From positions 1 to 23,242 of the forward strand of contig JAQXSU010000123.1 of NCBI GenBank assembly GCA_029219125.1: DNA of 23,242 nucleotides, read 5' to 3'. Below are positions 14,894-22,951 of this stretch, piece by piece. The number at the start of each line of letters is the position of its first letter. Position 1 is the first letter of the stretch. The stretch comes from Bacillota bacterium. Lineage in GTDB: Bacteria; Bacillota; Clostridia; Peptostreptococcales; Anaerovoracaceae. Under the pieces are notes generated by a model. It had not been told where the DNA came from and did not search any database. It saw only the letters and a list, made by a program, of their open reading frames with translations. The position numbers and the translations under genes are program-made.

Positions 14894-16237
14894 ATGAAAC
14901 AATTCCGACAGCTTGATTTCACACAGAGAATCGGAAACCGGGAACTGCGGTGGTTTCTGTTTCCCTTATTCCTTTCTGCAGGATTTCAATGTATTTACGC
15001 CATGGTGAATACGGCAGTCATCAGCAGATATCTGAGTCAGAACGCGGTGGCAGTGACCGGCGCATGCTCCGGATGTGTGTCCATCATCAATTCCATGTTT
15101 GCGGCCGTTGTCAGTGGATTTGGCGTACGCCTTTCCCGCTGTATCGGCTCCGGTGATCCGGAAGAAATCCGGCAGGGATTCTGGGGCGCAATATATCTGA
15201 CGTCAGCCATGGGCATCCTTTGTCTGTCCTTTCCTCTGTTCTCCGAAATCATCCTGCAGCAGGCCAATGTTCCGGAAGCTTTGATGTCGGATGCGATCGC
15301 CTATTTCCGGGTCATCCTTTTCGGCGCAGGTCTTCTTTATCTGAAACTGATCCTGATCAGTACCATTCAGGGAATGGGGAACAGCACGATTCCTGCCATT
15401 CTTTCCATGGCAGGCGTTGTGGTGCAGACTTCTCTGGTTGTTTTTCTGGTTGCCGGCCTGCATATGGGAATTACCGCCCCGGCGCTTGCCATGCTGATCA
15501 ATCATCTGTGGCAGGTACTGGTCCTTGCCTGGCTTCTTAGAAAGCGATCCGGCGGCCGGATTTCCTTTCTCTCCCCCTTTTCCATACAAAGGGCGCATTA
15601 TCTGGATACTCTGGTCAACGGCTGTTCCAAGGGTCTTCTGTTCCTGTTCCTGTCCGTCGGTTCATTTTTCATGCAGCGGATGGAAAACAGTCTGCTTGCC
15701 GACCTGCTGGCCGGAGACACTTATTCCGATCAGTATACCTCCCTGTTCACAGAACTGCTCAGTGTTTACGGGACGGCGGCCGTTGTAATCGTTGGACAAA
15801 ATGCGGGCCGCGGCAACTACCGCATGGTCCATGATTATGTTTGCCGACTCTATCGTCGTTCTCTGCCTGTTTGTCTGCTGATCACAGTTCTGTCTCTTGC
15901 GTTTGCTCCCGCTCTGATCCGCGGGCTGGCAGGAGATGGAGCATCTCTTGAAGCCGTTCAGGCCGGAATCTTTCAGATGCGGATCATCGTTATGTCCTAT
16001 CCGTTTCTCACCGCACTGGTCATTCTGCGATATTCTCTGCAATCCATGGGAGATTACCGGGCCATGCCTTTCTTCGGCTTTATCGAAATGACGATCAACA
16101 TTGCCATGGCTTCGCTGATTCCCCGGATGGGCTATCTGGCTGTCTGCCTGGGGCTTGCACTCAGCAGGATCGGAGCAGGTTTTGCTGCGATTCTCCGCTA
16201 TCGGCGCTTCATGCGTCACAAACTGCAAAAAACATAA
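14894..16237 (+). CDS. MATE-family efflux transporter
   Basis: This 447-residue integral membrane protein has about twelve hydrophobic segments arranged as two MatE halves. Typical family features are FPLFLSAGFQCIYAMVNTAV in the first helix, the VSGFG stretch, the short polar loop GSGDPEEIRQG, QGMGNSTIP in the middle of the first half, and GQNAGRGNYRMV in the second half. MATE proteins export cationic drugs or metabolites, or flip lipids, in exchange for Na+ or H+; the substrate is not readable. The start at 14894 is chosen because GGAG lies 8 bases before it; a longer frame from 14825 has no ribosome binding site. It is the first gene of a plus-strand unit with the HTH-like and STAND ATPase genes, 42 bases before the next start. 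No convincing promoter was found; TTGCCC-17-TTAAAT near 14807-14835 is possible. Confidence 0.9.
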   Translation: MKQFRQLDFTQRIGNRELRWFLFPLFLSAGFQCIYAMVNTAVISRYLSQNAVAVTGACSGCVSIINSMFAAVVSGFGVRLSRCIGSGDPEEIRQGFWGAIYLTSAMGILCLSFPLFSEIILQQANVPEALMSDAIAYFRVILFGAGLLYLKLILISTIQGMGNSTIPAILSMAGVVVQTSLVVFLVAGLHMGITAPALAMLINHLWQVLVLAWLLRKRSGGRISFLSPFSIQRAHYLDTLVNGCSKGLLFLFLSVGSFFMQRMENSLLADLLAGDTYSDQYTSLFTELLSVYGTAAVVIVGQNAGRGNYRMVHDYVCRLYRRSLPVCLLITVLSLAFAPALIRGLAGDGASLEAVQAGIFQMRIIVMSYPFLTALVILRYSLQSMGDYRAMPFFGFIEMTINIAMASLIPRMGYLAVCLGLALSRIGAGFAAILRYRRFMRHKLQKT

Positions 16238-16279
16238 TGATACTCGTATTATAAATCATGAATCAAAGGAACAATACCG

Positions 16280-17206
16280 ATGGACGAACTGAAAAGAATT
16301 CTGGATGACATCCTTTTGAAATCGCTTGATGTCAGACCGGAAGTGCAATGGCTGCAAAAGCAGTATCTCCTTTTTATGAAGAAGAACGGTCTGACCACAA
16401 AAAGAGATGCCGATATGCTTCTATATGAAAAAATGTATGCTGCTCTGCCAGAGCAGGATTCACAAATTACAAAGGTTCGATTCTGGCGAACCGGACACCA
16501 TGTCCCTTCTGACCGGAAGCAGATTCTGATGTTCGGAAAAGCACTGGAACTGAGCGGTGAAGATCAGCAGTATCTGCTGCAGGTCTATGCTGACCGAAGT
16601 GATCTGGTCTTTGATGCATCCTCTGCCGGTAGCCCACTCTACCAGGAGCGGCGCAGAATCATGGACACGATGATTCAGGAATATCTGTGCAAACTTCATC
16701 CGATGGAACGGAGAAAATACGGAATTTTCTCAGAGGATCCACTTCCCAGCCTGCGGCATATCTACTTCAGCCAGGCCTGTGAATACACCTTCCGTTCTTC
16801 CGAATCCGACACCCGTCAAATCAGCCGTATGACCAGTATCTCCTACGGCTCCGAATTATTGAAGAATATGAAGCTTTTCGGGGAGATCCCGCGAAAAACC
16901 ATGATCCGGCATATCCTGATCATGTGCATTCCCTTTATCAATGAACGTGTGATTAATCTGTATTTATCCTCTTTTGGATACTGCCCGCTGCGTGCGGAAC
17001 ATTCGCTGACCAGCGGAGAGCGTTTCGACGCCATGCTGCTGCAGATCCTTGCTCTGTACAGGGACCGCTGCCTTCATAAAAGTCCGGAAGAATGCCGCAA
17101 ATGGCTTCAGGAAGCCTTCCGTTATACCGATCAGTATCTGTGTGCGCAGGGTCAAAACAGGCTTCGTCCATTCTATTTTAAAACGCTGGAAAAGAAAGAG
17201 ACCTGA
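16280..17206 (+). CDS. HTH-like protein partnered with a STAND ATPase
   Basis: This 308-residue soluble protein has no clear family. Residues 66-102 (VRFWRTGHHVPSDRKQILMF, then GKALELSGEDQQYLL) follow the W-x-x-G-x-x-x-P-S-R ... L-x-L-x-x-x-E-x-x-x-L-L pattern seen in Firmicute XRE-type helix-turn-helix proteins. A second similar end motif, LYLSSFGYCPL, lies at 227-237 and is followed by a GERFDAMLL helix like the RxDAxxxxAL that follows GYxPL in such proteins. The middle (115-205) is helical and unassigned. The gene ends 3 bases before the STAND ATPase start, a spacing that points to coupled translation and a functional pair. AAAGGA lies 9 bases before the ATG. A DNA-binding regulator or an adaptor of the ATPase are both possible. 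Confidence 0.7.
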   Translation: MDELKRILDDILLKSLDVRPEVQWLQKQYLLFMKKNGLTTKRDADMLLYEKMYAALPEQDSQITKVRFWRTGHHVPSDRKQILMFGKALELSGEDQQYLLQVYADRSDLVFDASSAGSPLYQERRRIMDTMIQEYLCKLHPMERRKYGIFSEDPLPSLRHIYFSQACEYTFRSSESDTRQISRMTSISYGSELLKNMKLFGEIPRKTMIRHILIMCIPFINERVINLYLSSFGYCPLRAEHSLTSGERFDAMLLQILALYRDRCLHKSPEECRKWLQEAFRYTDQYLCAQGQNRLRPFYFKTLEKKET

Positions 17207-17209
17207 ATC

Positions 17210-19330
17210 ATGAAAGAGTTTAACTATCAGGAGCAGCTTTTGCTGTGGAAAAAAAACCAGCTTCTGCTGCAGAAAAAATATGCGGACACCCCGCCTGGAT
17301 TTCCCTCTGCGGAAGCGGAAAACGCTGCCTGGGAGAACTGGAAAGAGGAATACACATGCTTTCTGGAACACAGGCACTTCAAAATCAACGATACCGCTCT
17401 GCCTTCCGCTTCCTTTCCTCTGATCGGGCGGGAAGAAGAGCTTACCGCTGTCCATGACATGCTTGCCTCTTTTCACACCGTCTTCCTGCAGGGCATCGGC
17501 GGCATCGGAAAAACGGCAATTGCTCTTGCATATATCGCCAGACATCGCCTTGCGTATGATCATGTCCTTTACATCGTAACCGACCGGGGGATCCTCCAGG
17601 CTGTCTGTGATGATACTTCCGTTCCCATTTCCGGACTGCTGTATGACCGGAAAAGGTATCCTGTGCTGCGGCAGTATTATCGGGAAAAGCTCCGTGCCCT
17701 GCAAAAAATCAGTGAAAAGAAAAAAATTCTGATCGTGATCGATAATATGAATATGCCCGCAGATAAGGACCTTCGTCAGTTTCTGGAACTTTCCTGCGAT
17801 AAGATCATAACCACAAGAGTAAACTATGAAATCGTGCCGGAAAAGGAAAAGCTTCTGGTCAATGCCCTGCCCCCGGAATACTGGCCAAAGCTGATTGAAA
17901 CCTGTTCCGGCGGACTGAAACCGGCAAAAACAGAACAGCTTCTGCAGTACGGTTATCAGGTGGAAGGTCATACTTTAAGCATCAAAATGGCATCCGTCCA
18001 GGCTTCCAATGGAGAACTTTCCGAACCTCCGGACAACGGATCTCACATAACTTCCCTGCTTTCCTCTTTCCGGTTGAAAAAAGCAGAATGGGAAACCCTG
18101 TTGTATTTGTCCGTTCTTGCACCGCAGGGAATGGAAAAAGATCTGTTTCTCCGGATATCCGGTGCGTCGGAACATACACTCCGGTCGCTTCGGAATTATC
18201 TTCTGGTGGATGTTCTTGTATTGGGAAAAACGACGGAACATTCTCCGGAAGATCCGGACAGGGAGACAGAAGCTCGTCTCCTTCTCCGTGTACATCCGCT
18301 GATTGCCGAGGCCGTCAGGCGTATCATGCCTCCGACATGCATCAACTGCAGCCGTCTGCTGCGCGGCTTCGAGAAGTATATGTATGGAGATGATATAGGG
18401 ATCTGTACATGGAACCGCACCTATGAAGAGAACCTGGTCCTGGAGCCGCATGTGTTTGCTGTCTGTGAGACGTTTCCGGACCCTGCCCCATGGCTGGCCA
18501 CCGCTTTCGAGGAGATAGTTACCTTTCTGTGGGTTCAGGGATATTATGAAAAAGCGCTGCCCTATGCCTTAAAAGTCTACGAAGCCGTCATGAATTATTA
18601 TGGTCCCAACCATGTTCTTCCGGGAAGAGAAGCCCTCCGGGTGGCAGCTGTCTATCATAACCATATGGATCACGATCAGGCGCTTATGTGGTATCAAAAG
18701 GGATATGAACTGCTGAAGGCGGTGACGCCGCGAACCTTCGAAGTGATGGACCAGCTCAGTTCCGCCTGTGCGAAGCTCGCAAAGGAATACAGCCACCGCC
18801 AGGACCCGGTTGCCCGGAATAAATATACGGCCGAGTATCTGCAGATCGCGGAGGCCATCATGCAGATGGATGACAAAGACCTCTCTGCGTTCCAGAAGCA
18901 GCGGTTTTCCATGAAGCAGAACTATGTTTTGCTGGAAGAAGCAAAACTTGCACTGCGAGAAGGGCGCATTGCTGTTTCCAGAGAACTCTATGCAACCATC
19001 GAAAAATGGATAAAAAGCCGGGAAGACCTTGGATATCGGAAAACAGCCTTCAAGGAGCTGCAGATCGCCCTTCTGATCCATGAAAACCAGCTGGAGGGGG
19101 CGGAAAAAACTGCCCGGGAGAATGTACAGTCCGCACTCCTGTATCGTGGTGAGAAATATAAGGATTATCTTTCCCAGCTTGAAATCCTGGCAGATGTGCT
19201 TGCTCTGGAGAAGAAATCGACAGAGGCTTTTTCCATATACGAAAAGATATTGATTCACCTGCAGCGGGATTACCCTTACGAAGAGAATTGGATCCGAAAG
19301 ATTATGGATCGTCTGACCGTAAATGAGTAG
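17210..19330 (+). CDS. STAND/NB-ARC ATPase with C-terminal TPR-like region
   Basis: This 706-residue protein is a signal-transduction ATPase of the STAND class, which oligomerises on sensing a ligand or partner. The order is: a short helical N-terminus (1-65) with no recognisable effector; IGREEEL (72-78), typical of the start of NB-ARC; Walker A GIGGIGKTA (95-103); Walker B ILIVIDN (173-179); the sensor IITTR (199-203); GHTL (253-256) where NB-ARC usually has GLPL; a winged-helix-like region ending in RVHPLIAEAV (about 360-370), equivalent to the MHD region; then TPR-like helices to about 690 (YYEKALPYALKVYEAVMNYY, HDQALMWYQKGYELLKAV). It is soluble. The start is 3 bases after the HTH-like gene, with a weak ribosome binding site, so it is probably coupled. 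Such proteins act in transcriptional regulation or anti-phage defence; which applies here is open. Confidence 0.85.
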   Translation: MKEFNYQEQLLLWKKNQLLLQKKYADTPPGFPSAEAENAAWENWKEEYTCFLEHRHFKINDTALPSASFPLIGREEELTAVHDMLASFHTVFLQGIGGIGKTAIALAYIARHRLAYDHVLYIVTDRGILQAVCDDTSVPISGLLYDRKRYPVLRQYYREKLRALQKISEKKKILIVIDNMNMPADKDLRQFLELSCDKIITTRVNYEIVPEKEKLLVNALPPEYWPKLIETCSGGLKPAKTEQLLQYGYQVEGHTLSIKMASVQASNGELSEPPDNGSHITSLLSSFRLKKAEWETLLYLSVLAPQGMEKDLFLRISGASEHTLRSLRNYLLVDVLVLGKTTEHSPEDPDRETEARLLLRVHPLIAEAVRRIMPPTCINCSRLLRGFEKYMYGDDIGICTWNRTYEENLVLEPHVFAVCETFPDPAPWLATAFEEIVTFLWVQGYYEKALPYALKVYEAVMNYYGPNHVLPGREALRVAAVYHNHMDHDQALMWYQKGYELLKAVTPRTFEVMDQLSSACAKLAKEYSHRQDPVARNKYTAEYLQIAEAIMQMDDKDLSAFQKQRFSMKQNYVLLEEAKLALREGRIAVSRELYATIEKWIKSREDLGYRKTAFKELQIALLIHENQLEGAEKTARENVQSALLYRGEKYKDYLSQLEILADVLALEKKSTEAFSIYEKILIHLQRDYPYEENWIRKIMDRLTVNE

Positions 19331-19348
19331 AAGGCATGCAAGGAATCA

Positions 19349-19391
19349 AAAAGTCCCCAAACCTTTGATTTCCAAGGGTCTGAGGACTTTT
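19349..19391. terminator. Bidirectional terminator between STAND and rpsR genes
   Basis: AAAAGTCC and GGACTTTT form the outer stem, with CCTT/AAGG as an inner stem. T-rich sequence follows on both strands. It lies 18 bases after the STAND stop and 28 bases after the rpsR stop, so it serves both convergent operons. Confidence 0.8.
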
Positions 19392-19419
19392 ATTCTTTTT
19401 CTGTTTAATTGACGTTCAA

Positions 19420-19656
19420 TTAGTCAGCTACATAAGGCAGCAGAGCAACGATTCTTGCTCTCTTGATTGCTGTGGTGACTTCTCTCTGGTGCATAGCGCA
19501 GGTACCAGTGATTCTCTTCGGCAGAATCTTGCCTCTTTCGGTCACGTACTTTCTCAGCTTTTCTACATCCTTGTAGTCGATTCTTTCGGTCTTATCCGCG
19601 CAGAACTGGCATACTTTCTTTCTTCTCATGCCACCGCCACGTCTCTTATCCATCAT
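19420..19656 (-). CDS. rpsR: 30S ribosomal protein S18 (zinc-binding form)
   Basis: This 78-residue protein has the S18 core IDYKDVEKLRKYVTERGKIL and the C-terminal RARIVALLPYV. S18 sits with S6 on the platform of the small subunit. It keeps CxxC (CQFC) and a later CAMH, giving four likely zinc ligands, so it is the C+ form; many Firmicutes have lost these residues. The start at 19656 is preferred because AGGAG lies 9 bases before it; an ATG at 19662 would be only 3 bases from it. It is the last gene of rpsF-ssb-rpsR, 19 bases after ssb. Confidence 0.95.
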   Translation of the reverse strand: MMDKRRGGGMRRKKVCQFCADKTERIDYKDVEKLRKYVTERGKILPKRITGTCAMHQREVTTAIKRARIVALLPYVAD

Positions 19657-19675
19657 GGTCATTCTCTCCTTTCTC

Positions 19676-20104
19676 TTAGAACGGGATATCTTCGTCAATC
19701 GCAGAGAAGCCTTCCGGTGCGGCATCGAAACCGCCTGCCGGTGCAGAACTCTGTGCAGCAGGTCTTGCTGCCTGACGTTCGTTTCTGTCTCCCCATTCCA
19801 AAAATTCTACTCTGTCAGCTACGACATCTGTGGTGTAAACGGTTGCGCCATCCTTATTGGTATAGCTTCCGGTCTGCAATCTGCCCTGAATTCCCACCAG
19901 TCTGCCTTTCGCCAGGAATCTTTCGCAGTTTTCAGCCTGTTTGCCGAATACTACGACATTCGGAAAGTCAGTCTGCTTTTCGCCATTCTGTCTCGGTGGT
20001 CTGTCAATCGCTACAGAAAATCTGCAGATTGCCATCTGTGTTCCGGCAGAATAACGGACTTCAGGATCTCTCGTCAGTCTTCCGATCAATACAACACTGT
20101 TCAT
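19676..20104 (-). CDS. ssb: Single-stranded DNA-binding protein
   Basis: This 142-residue protein opens with MNSVVLIGRLTRDPEVRYS, the standard bacterial SSB start. An OB fold spans about 1-105, followed by a short Ala/Pro/Gly-rich linker and the acidic tip DEDIPF that recruits replication and repair proteins. It binds single-stranded DNA as a tetramer. The gene lies between rpsF and rpsR, as in most Firmicutes, with GAGGTG 4 bases before the ATG. Nothing unusual is seen. Confidence 0.97.
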   Translation of the reverse strand: MNSVVLIGRLTRDPEVRYSAGTQMAICRFSVAIDRPPRQNGEKQTDFPNVVVFGKQAENCERFLAKGRLVGIQGRLQTGSYTNKDGATVYTTDVVADRVEFLEWGDRNERQAARPAAQSSAPAGGFDAAPEGFSAIDEDIPF

Positions 20105-20118
20105 ATTACACCTCGTTC

Positions 20119-20406
20119 TTATTTTTCATCCTTATTGATGATGATGTGTCTGATTACGTTGTCAGAAATCTTCAGCTTTCTGTTCAGCTCGTAAGGCAGG
20201 GTCGGATTGCCCTTGAATTCTACGACTACGTAGTATCCTTCTTCCTTCTTATCGATTGGATAAGCAAGCTTTCTCATGCCCAGAACTTCTACTTTTTCAA
20301 CTTCACCATCAGCAGCAATGATCGTCTGAACGTTTTCTACTGTTGCATCCTTGGTCGCATCTTCTAAAGCAGGATCGATAATGAACATAACTTCGTAATT
20401 AATCAT
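20119..20406 (-). CDS. rpsF: 30S ribosomal protein S6
   Basis: This 95-residue protein matches S6 throughout: YEVMFIIDP at the start, KLAYPIDKKEEGYYVVVEF in the middle and LKISDNVIRHIII near the end. It pairs with S18 on the 30S platform. GGAGGTG lies 6 bases before the chosen ATG; a longer frame starting at 20466 would begin inside the leader hairpins. It is the first gene of its operon, with its own promoter. Confidence 0.97.
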   Translation of the reverse strand: MINYEVMFIIDPALEDATKDATVENVQTIIAADGEVEKVEVLGMRKLAYPIDKKEEGYYVVVEFKGNPTLPYELNRKLKISDNVIRHIIINKDEK

Positions 20407-20433
20407 TTGTTTCACCTCCCTGTGGACTAAATG

Positions 20434-20478
20434 GCGACAGCCCAACCTGTCGCAGAGATTTCGCATGTAAACTCATGC
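20434..20478 (-). promoter_or_regulatory. Structured leader of the rpsF operon
   Basis: The leader holds two hairpins: GCATG/CATGC (20463-20478, 6-base loop) and GCGACAG/CTGTCGC (20434-20453, 7-bp perfect stem, loop GTTGGG), the latter about 15 bases before GGAGG. In many bacteria the S6:S18 complex binds a leader structure here to repress its own synthesis. I cannot confirm the known S6:S18 motif in this sequence, so that role is inference. Confidence 0.45.
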
Positions 20479-20484
20479 CCAATT

Positions 20485-20513
20485 ATTATATCTGTATTTT
20501 CCGTAAAATGCAA
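20485..20513 (-). promoter_or_regulatory. Promoter of rpsF-ssb-rpsR
   Basis: TTGCAT and a perfect TATAAT are separated by 17 bases on the minus strand, about 80 bases before the rpsF start codon. Confidence 0.75.
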
Positions 20514-20555
20514 GGACTATTTTACTTTTTTCATCCCTTTTTCTCTCTTTTTTTC

Positions 20556-21806
20556 TCAAAATCCGCCCGCTCGCTTTACCAGAAGCCGCCCCAAAATCTC
20601 GCAGCCCCGGGAAAGGTCTTCCGGCCGGGTGTATTCCTTCGGGGAATGACTGATGCCGTCCTGGCTTGGGATGAAGATCATAGCCGTCGGAATGATCCGT
20701 CCGATGATCATGGCGTCATGGCCCGCACCGCTGTTCATCCGTTTATACGGGATCTCTGCCTCTTCTGCCGCTTCCTGAAGGGAGGCCGTCATTTCCTGAC
20801 TCAGGGGCACTGGATCTTCGTGACTGTACATCTGCAGTTCCACGCCGTATCCATCCTGCTGTGCGTTCAGGATGATGTCCTTCACAGCCTGCTCTTCTTC
20901 CAGCAGCGCCTGCCGGTCTCCGTCCCGCAAGTCGATGGAAAAGTCCACCCGTCCGGGAATCACGTTGGATACGCCGGGATGGACCTTCATTTCTCCAAAG
21001 GTGATGACGCCCCGGTCCGAGATCTGTCGGATTCGCTCCGTCATCTGCAGGATCAGCTCTGCGGTTTTCACCACAGGGTCTTTCCGCAGGTACATGGGCG
21101 TAGTCCCCGCATGGTTCTGCTCACCCAGAATGGACACCGAAAACATGGCCATACCGGTGATGTTTTCCACGATACCGATGGGGATCTTCTCCCGATCCAG
21201 CACTTCTCCCTGTTCCACATGCAGCTCGATGTATTCCCGAACCTGCCCCCGGCGGTCTGCCGACGGAAGCTTTGATGGATCGTATCCCCGTTCCACCATG
21301 GCCTGGTGCAGGGAGATGCCGTCTTCATCTCTGATTTCCAGGTCCTCCTGACTGAGACCTCCGATGATGGCATTGCTTCCCGGATAGGAAAGGTCAAAAC
21401 GGCTTCCTTCTTCTTCCTCGATCCCCACAATCTCCACCGAATAATATGGTTTCCACCCTGCCTCACGGAGGGCTTTCACTGCACTGATGGCTGTGACCAC
21501 ACCGCAGGCTCCGTCATAAAGCCCGCCGTTTTTCACCGTATCCACATGGGAGCCGGCCAGAATGGTCTCTGCAACCTGACCTTCAAGGCGACCGTAGAGA
21601 TTTCCGAAAGCATCCTCGGACACCGTAAGGCCTGCCTCCGTAAGCCAATCCCTGAGGATGGATTTTGCACAGTAATCTGTGTCCGTATGAATGGCACGCC
21701 AGATCCCCGGTACGCCTTCTGTATGGGAAACCTGACCCAGCTGCCGGAGCCTGTCTTCAATTTCACCGCCCCGGCTTAGAATCTCGTGATACTGAAATGT
21801 CTGCAT
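20556..21806 (-). CDS. M20-family carbamoylase/amidase (allantoate amidohydrolase type)
   Basis: This 416-residue Zn-dependent hydrolase belongs to the hydantoinase/carbamoylase group of M20, which cleaves N-carbamoyl-L-amino acids, allantoate, ureidoglycolate or related amides. Metal-site motifs are visible: GSHVDTVKNGGLYDG (His87, Asp98), IEEEEGSRF (130-137), ELHVEQG (His196), NHAGTTPM in the dimerisation domain, NSGAGHDA, and DGISHSPKEYT near the C-terminus with a further metal histidine. The length is typical. GGAG lies 9 bases before the ATG. It starts 29 bases after the lipoprotein stop and is probably co-transcribed with it. No terminator is visible before the rpsF promoter. The substrate cannot be decided: no allantoinase, hydantoinase or purine-degradation gene is in view. 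Confidence 0.88.
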   Translation of the reverse strand: MQTFQYHEILSRGGEIEDRLRQLGQVSHTEGVPGIWRAIHTDTDYCAKSILRDWLTEAGLTVSEDAFGNLYGRLEGQVAETILAGSHVDTVKNGGLYDGACGVVTAISAVKALREAGWKPYYSVEIVGIEEEEGSRFDLSYPGSNAIIGGLSQEDLEIRDEDGISLHQAMVERGYDPSKLPSADRRGQVREYIELHVEQGEVLDREKIPIGIVENITGMAMFSVSILGEQNHAGTTPMYLRKDPVVKTAELILQMTERIRQISDRGVITFGEMKVHPGVSNVIPGRVDFSIDLRDGDRQALLEEEQAVKDIILNAQQDGYGVELQMYSHEDPVPLSQEMTASLQEAAEEAEIPYKRMNSGAGHDAMIIGRIIPTAMIFIPSQDGISHSPKEYTRPEDLSRGCEILGRLLVKRAGGF

Positions 21807-21835
21807 ATGTCTGCTCTCCCGTTTTCCCGCGTGCT

Positions 21836-22927
21836 TTACTTCGGAACCCCGTTTTCCACAAGGAAGTCGAAGACTCTCTCATAAAGCAGGGATGTCATGA
21901 TTCCGCTTTCCTCTGCGTACTCCTCAATGGAAGCGGAGTATTTTTCCTTGAATTCTCTGGCTGTAATTCCGTTTTCCGCCAGCACATCGTTCAAGTACGC
22001 CTGCTGCTCCTGTGGTGTCATTTCCAGGCTGTTCTCTCTGGCGATATAGTAAAGAATCATTTCCTCTTTCACTGCATTCTCGGCGCTGATCCGGATGTTT
22101 TCCATGAATGCGGCTTCATCGGTTTTCAGAATGGAATCCAGTGCTTCTTCCAGGGAGGTTCCGTATTTTTCGCAGATGATACGAAAGCTTTCTGTCAAGG
22201 CTGTCTGCTTATTTTTCACTTCGTCTTCCGGATATTTGAGGACTTCAGAGCTTTCCAGCACTTTGTTCCAGATTTCTTCTCCGGCCTGATATCTGGCATC
22301 TTTCTGTTTCTGATCGTAAAGGCTCTCCTCCAGATTTTCCAGATAAGCATCTGCTGTTTCGAAACCCAGATTTTCAGAAACAAATGCATCATCCAGTGCA
22401 GGAAGTGTCACATCGAAAATCTTGTTTACGGTGATGGTAAATAATGCTTCTTTTCCGGCCATATGTGCATTCATCTCGAAATCTTCCGGAAATGTGGTTT
22501 TCACTTCAAATGTCTCTCCGGCTTCTTTTCCAACCAGGGCTTTATCGATATCTTCCAGAATAGCTTCTTTTCCCACCTGCACGGTGTAGTACTGGGAAGC
22601 GGCACCGTTCAGCTTGCTTCCGTCAACTTCCAGCTTATACTGGATGTTTGCATAATCGCCTTCTTCCAGAGGGCCTTCCGTCCGCTCTGTCTGGACGCTG
22701 TATTTCTGCAGAACTTTTTCGACTTCTTCCTGTATTTCTTTTTCCGTGACACGGATCTTGAAATCTGTATAGGAGATTCCTTGGTATTCTCCCACCTTCA
22801 CATAGTCCTGAAGGCGTATATCATATGGCTTGTCCGCGCCGCAGCCTGTCAGTGTGACCGCCGTCAGCATCATGGGAATCGCCAGCATGGCGGAAACAAA
22901 GCGACGTACTGCTGTTTGTTTCTTCAT
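21836..22927 (-). CDS. Trigger-factor-like peptidyl-prolyl isomerase lipoprotein
   Basis: This 363-residue protein begins with a lipoprotein signal peptide; the lipobox LTGC puts the lipid-bearing cysteine at residue 29, so it is anchored on the outer face of the membrane. After a short segment, an FKBP-type domain is visible at about 80-175 (EGPLEEGDYANIQYKLEVDG, then VGKEAGETFEVKTTFPEDF). A helical region to the end resembles the C-terminal chaperone arms of trigger factor (LPALDDAFVSENLGFETADA). The ribosome-binding domain of cytoplasmic trigger factor is absent. Its likely role is folding of exported proteins, comparable to PrsA; that is by analogy. GAGGTG lies 8 bases before the ATG. It starts 24 bases after the nucleotidyltransferase stop. 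Confidence 0.82.
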   Translation of the reverse strand: MKKQTAVRRFVSAMLAIPMMLTAVTLTGCGADKPYDIRLQDYVKVGEYQGISYTDFKIRVTEKEIQEEVEKVLQKYSVQTERTEGPLEEGDYANIQYKLEVDGSKLNGAASQYYTVQVGKEAILEDIDKALVGKEAGETFEVKTTFPEDFEMNAHMAGKEALFTITVNKIFDVTLPALDDAFVSENLGFETADAYLENLEESLYDQKQKDARYQAGEEIWNKVLESSEVLKYPEDEVKNKQTALTESFRIICEKYGTSLEEALDSILKTDEAAFMENIRISAENAVKEEMILYYIARENSLEMTPQEQQAYLNDVLAENGITAREFKEKYSASIEEYAEESGIMTSLLYERVFDFLVENGVPK

Positions 22928-22951
22928 GGTCGTTCACCTCTCTGCCTGAAC

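Noticed and set aside
16964..17971. 335-codon minus-strand open frame opposite the HTH/STAND genes
   Set aside because: It crosses the junction of two well-supported plus-strand genes and has no recognisable domain or start signal.
17210..19330. Assignment of the STAND ATPase to a named anti-phage system
   Set aside because: No effector domain, nuclease, protease or other defence gene is next to it, so the motifs support only the STAND/NB-ARC class.
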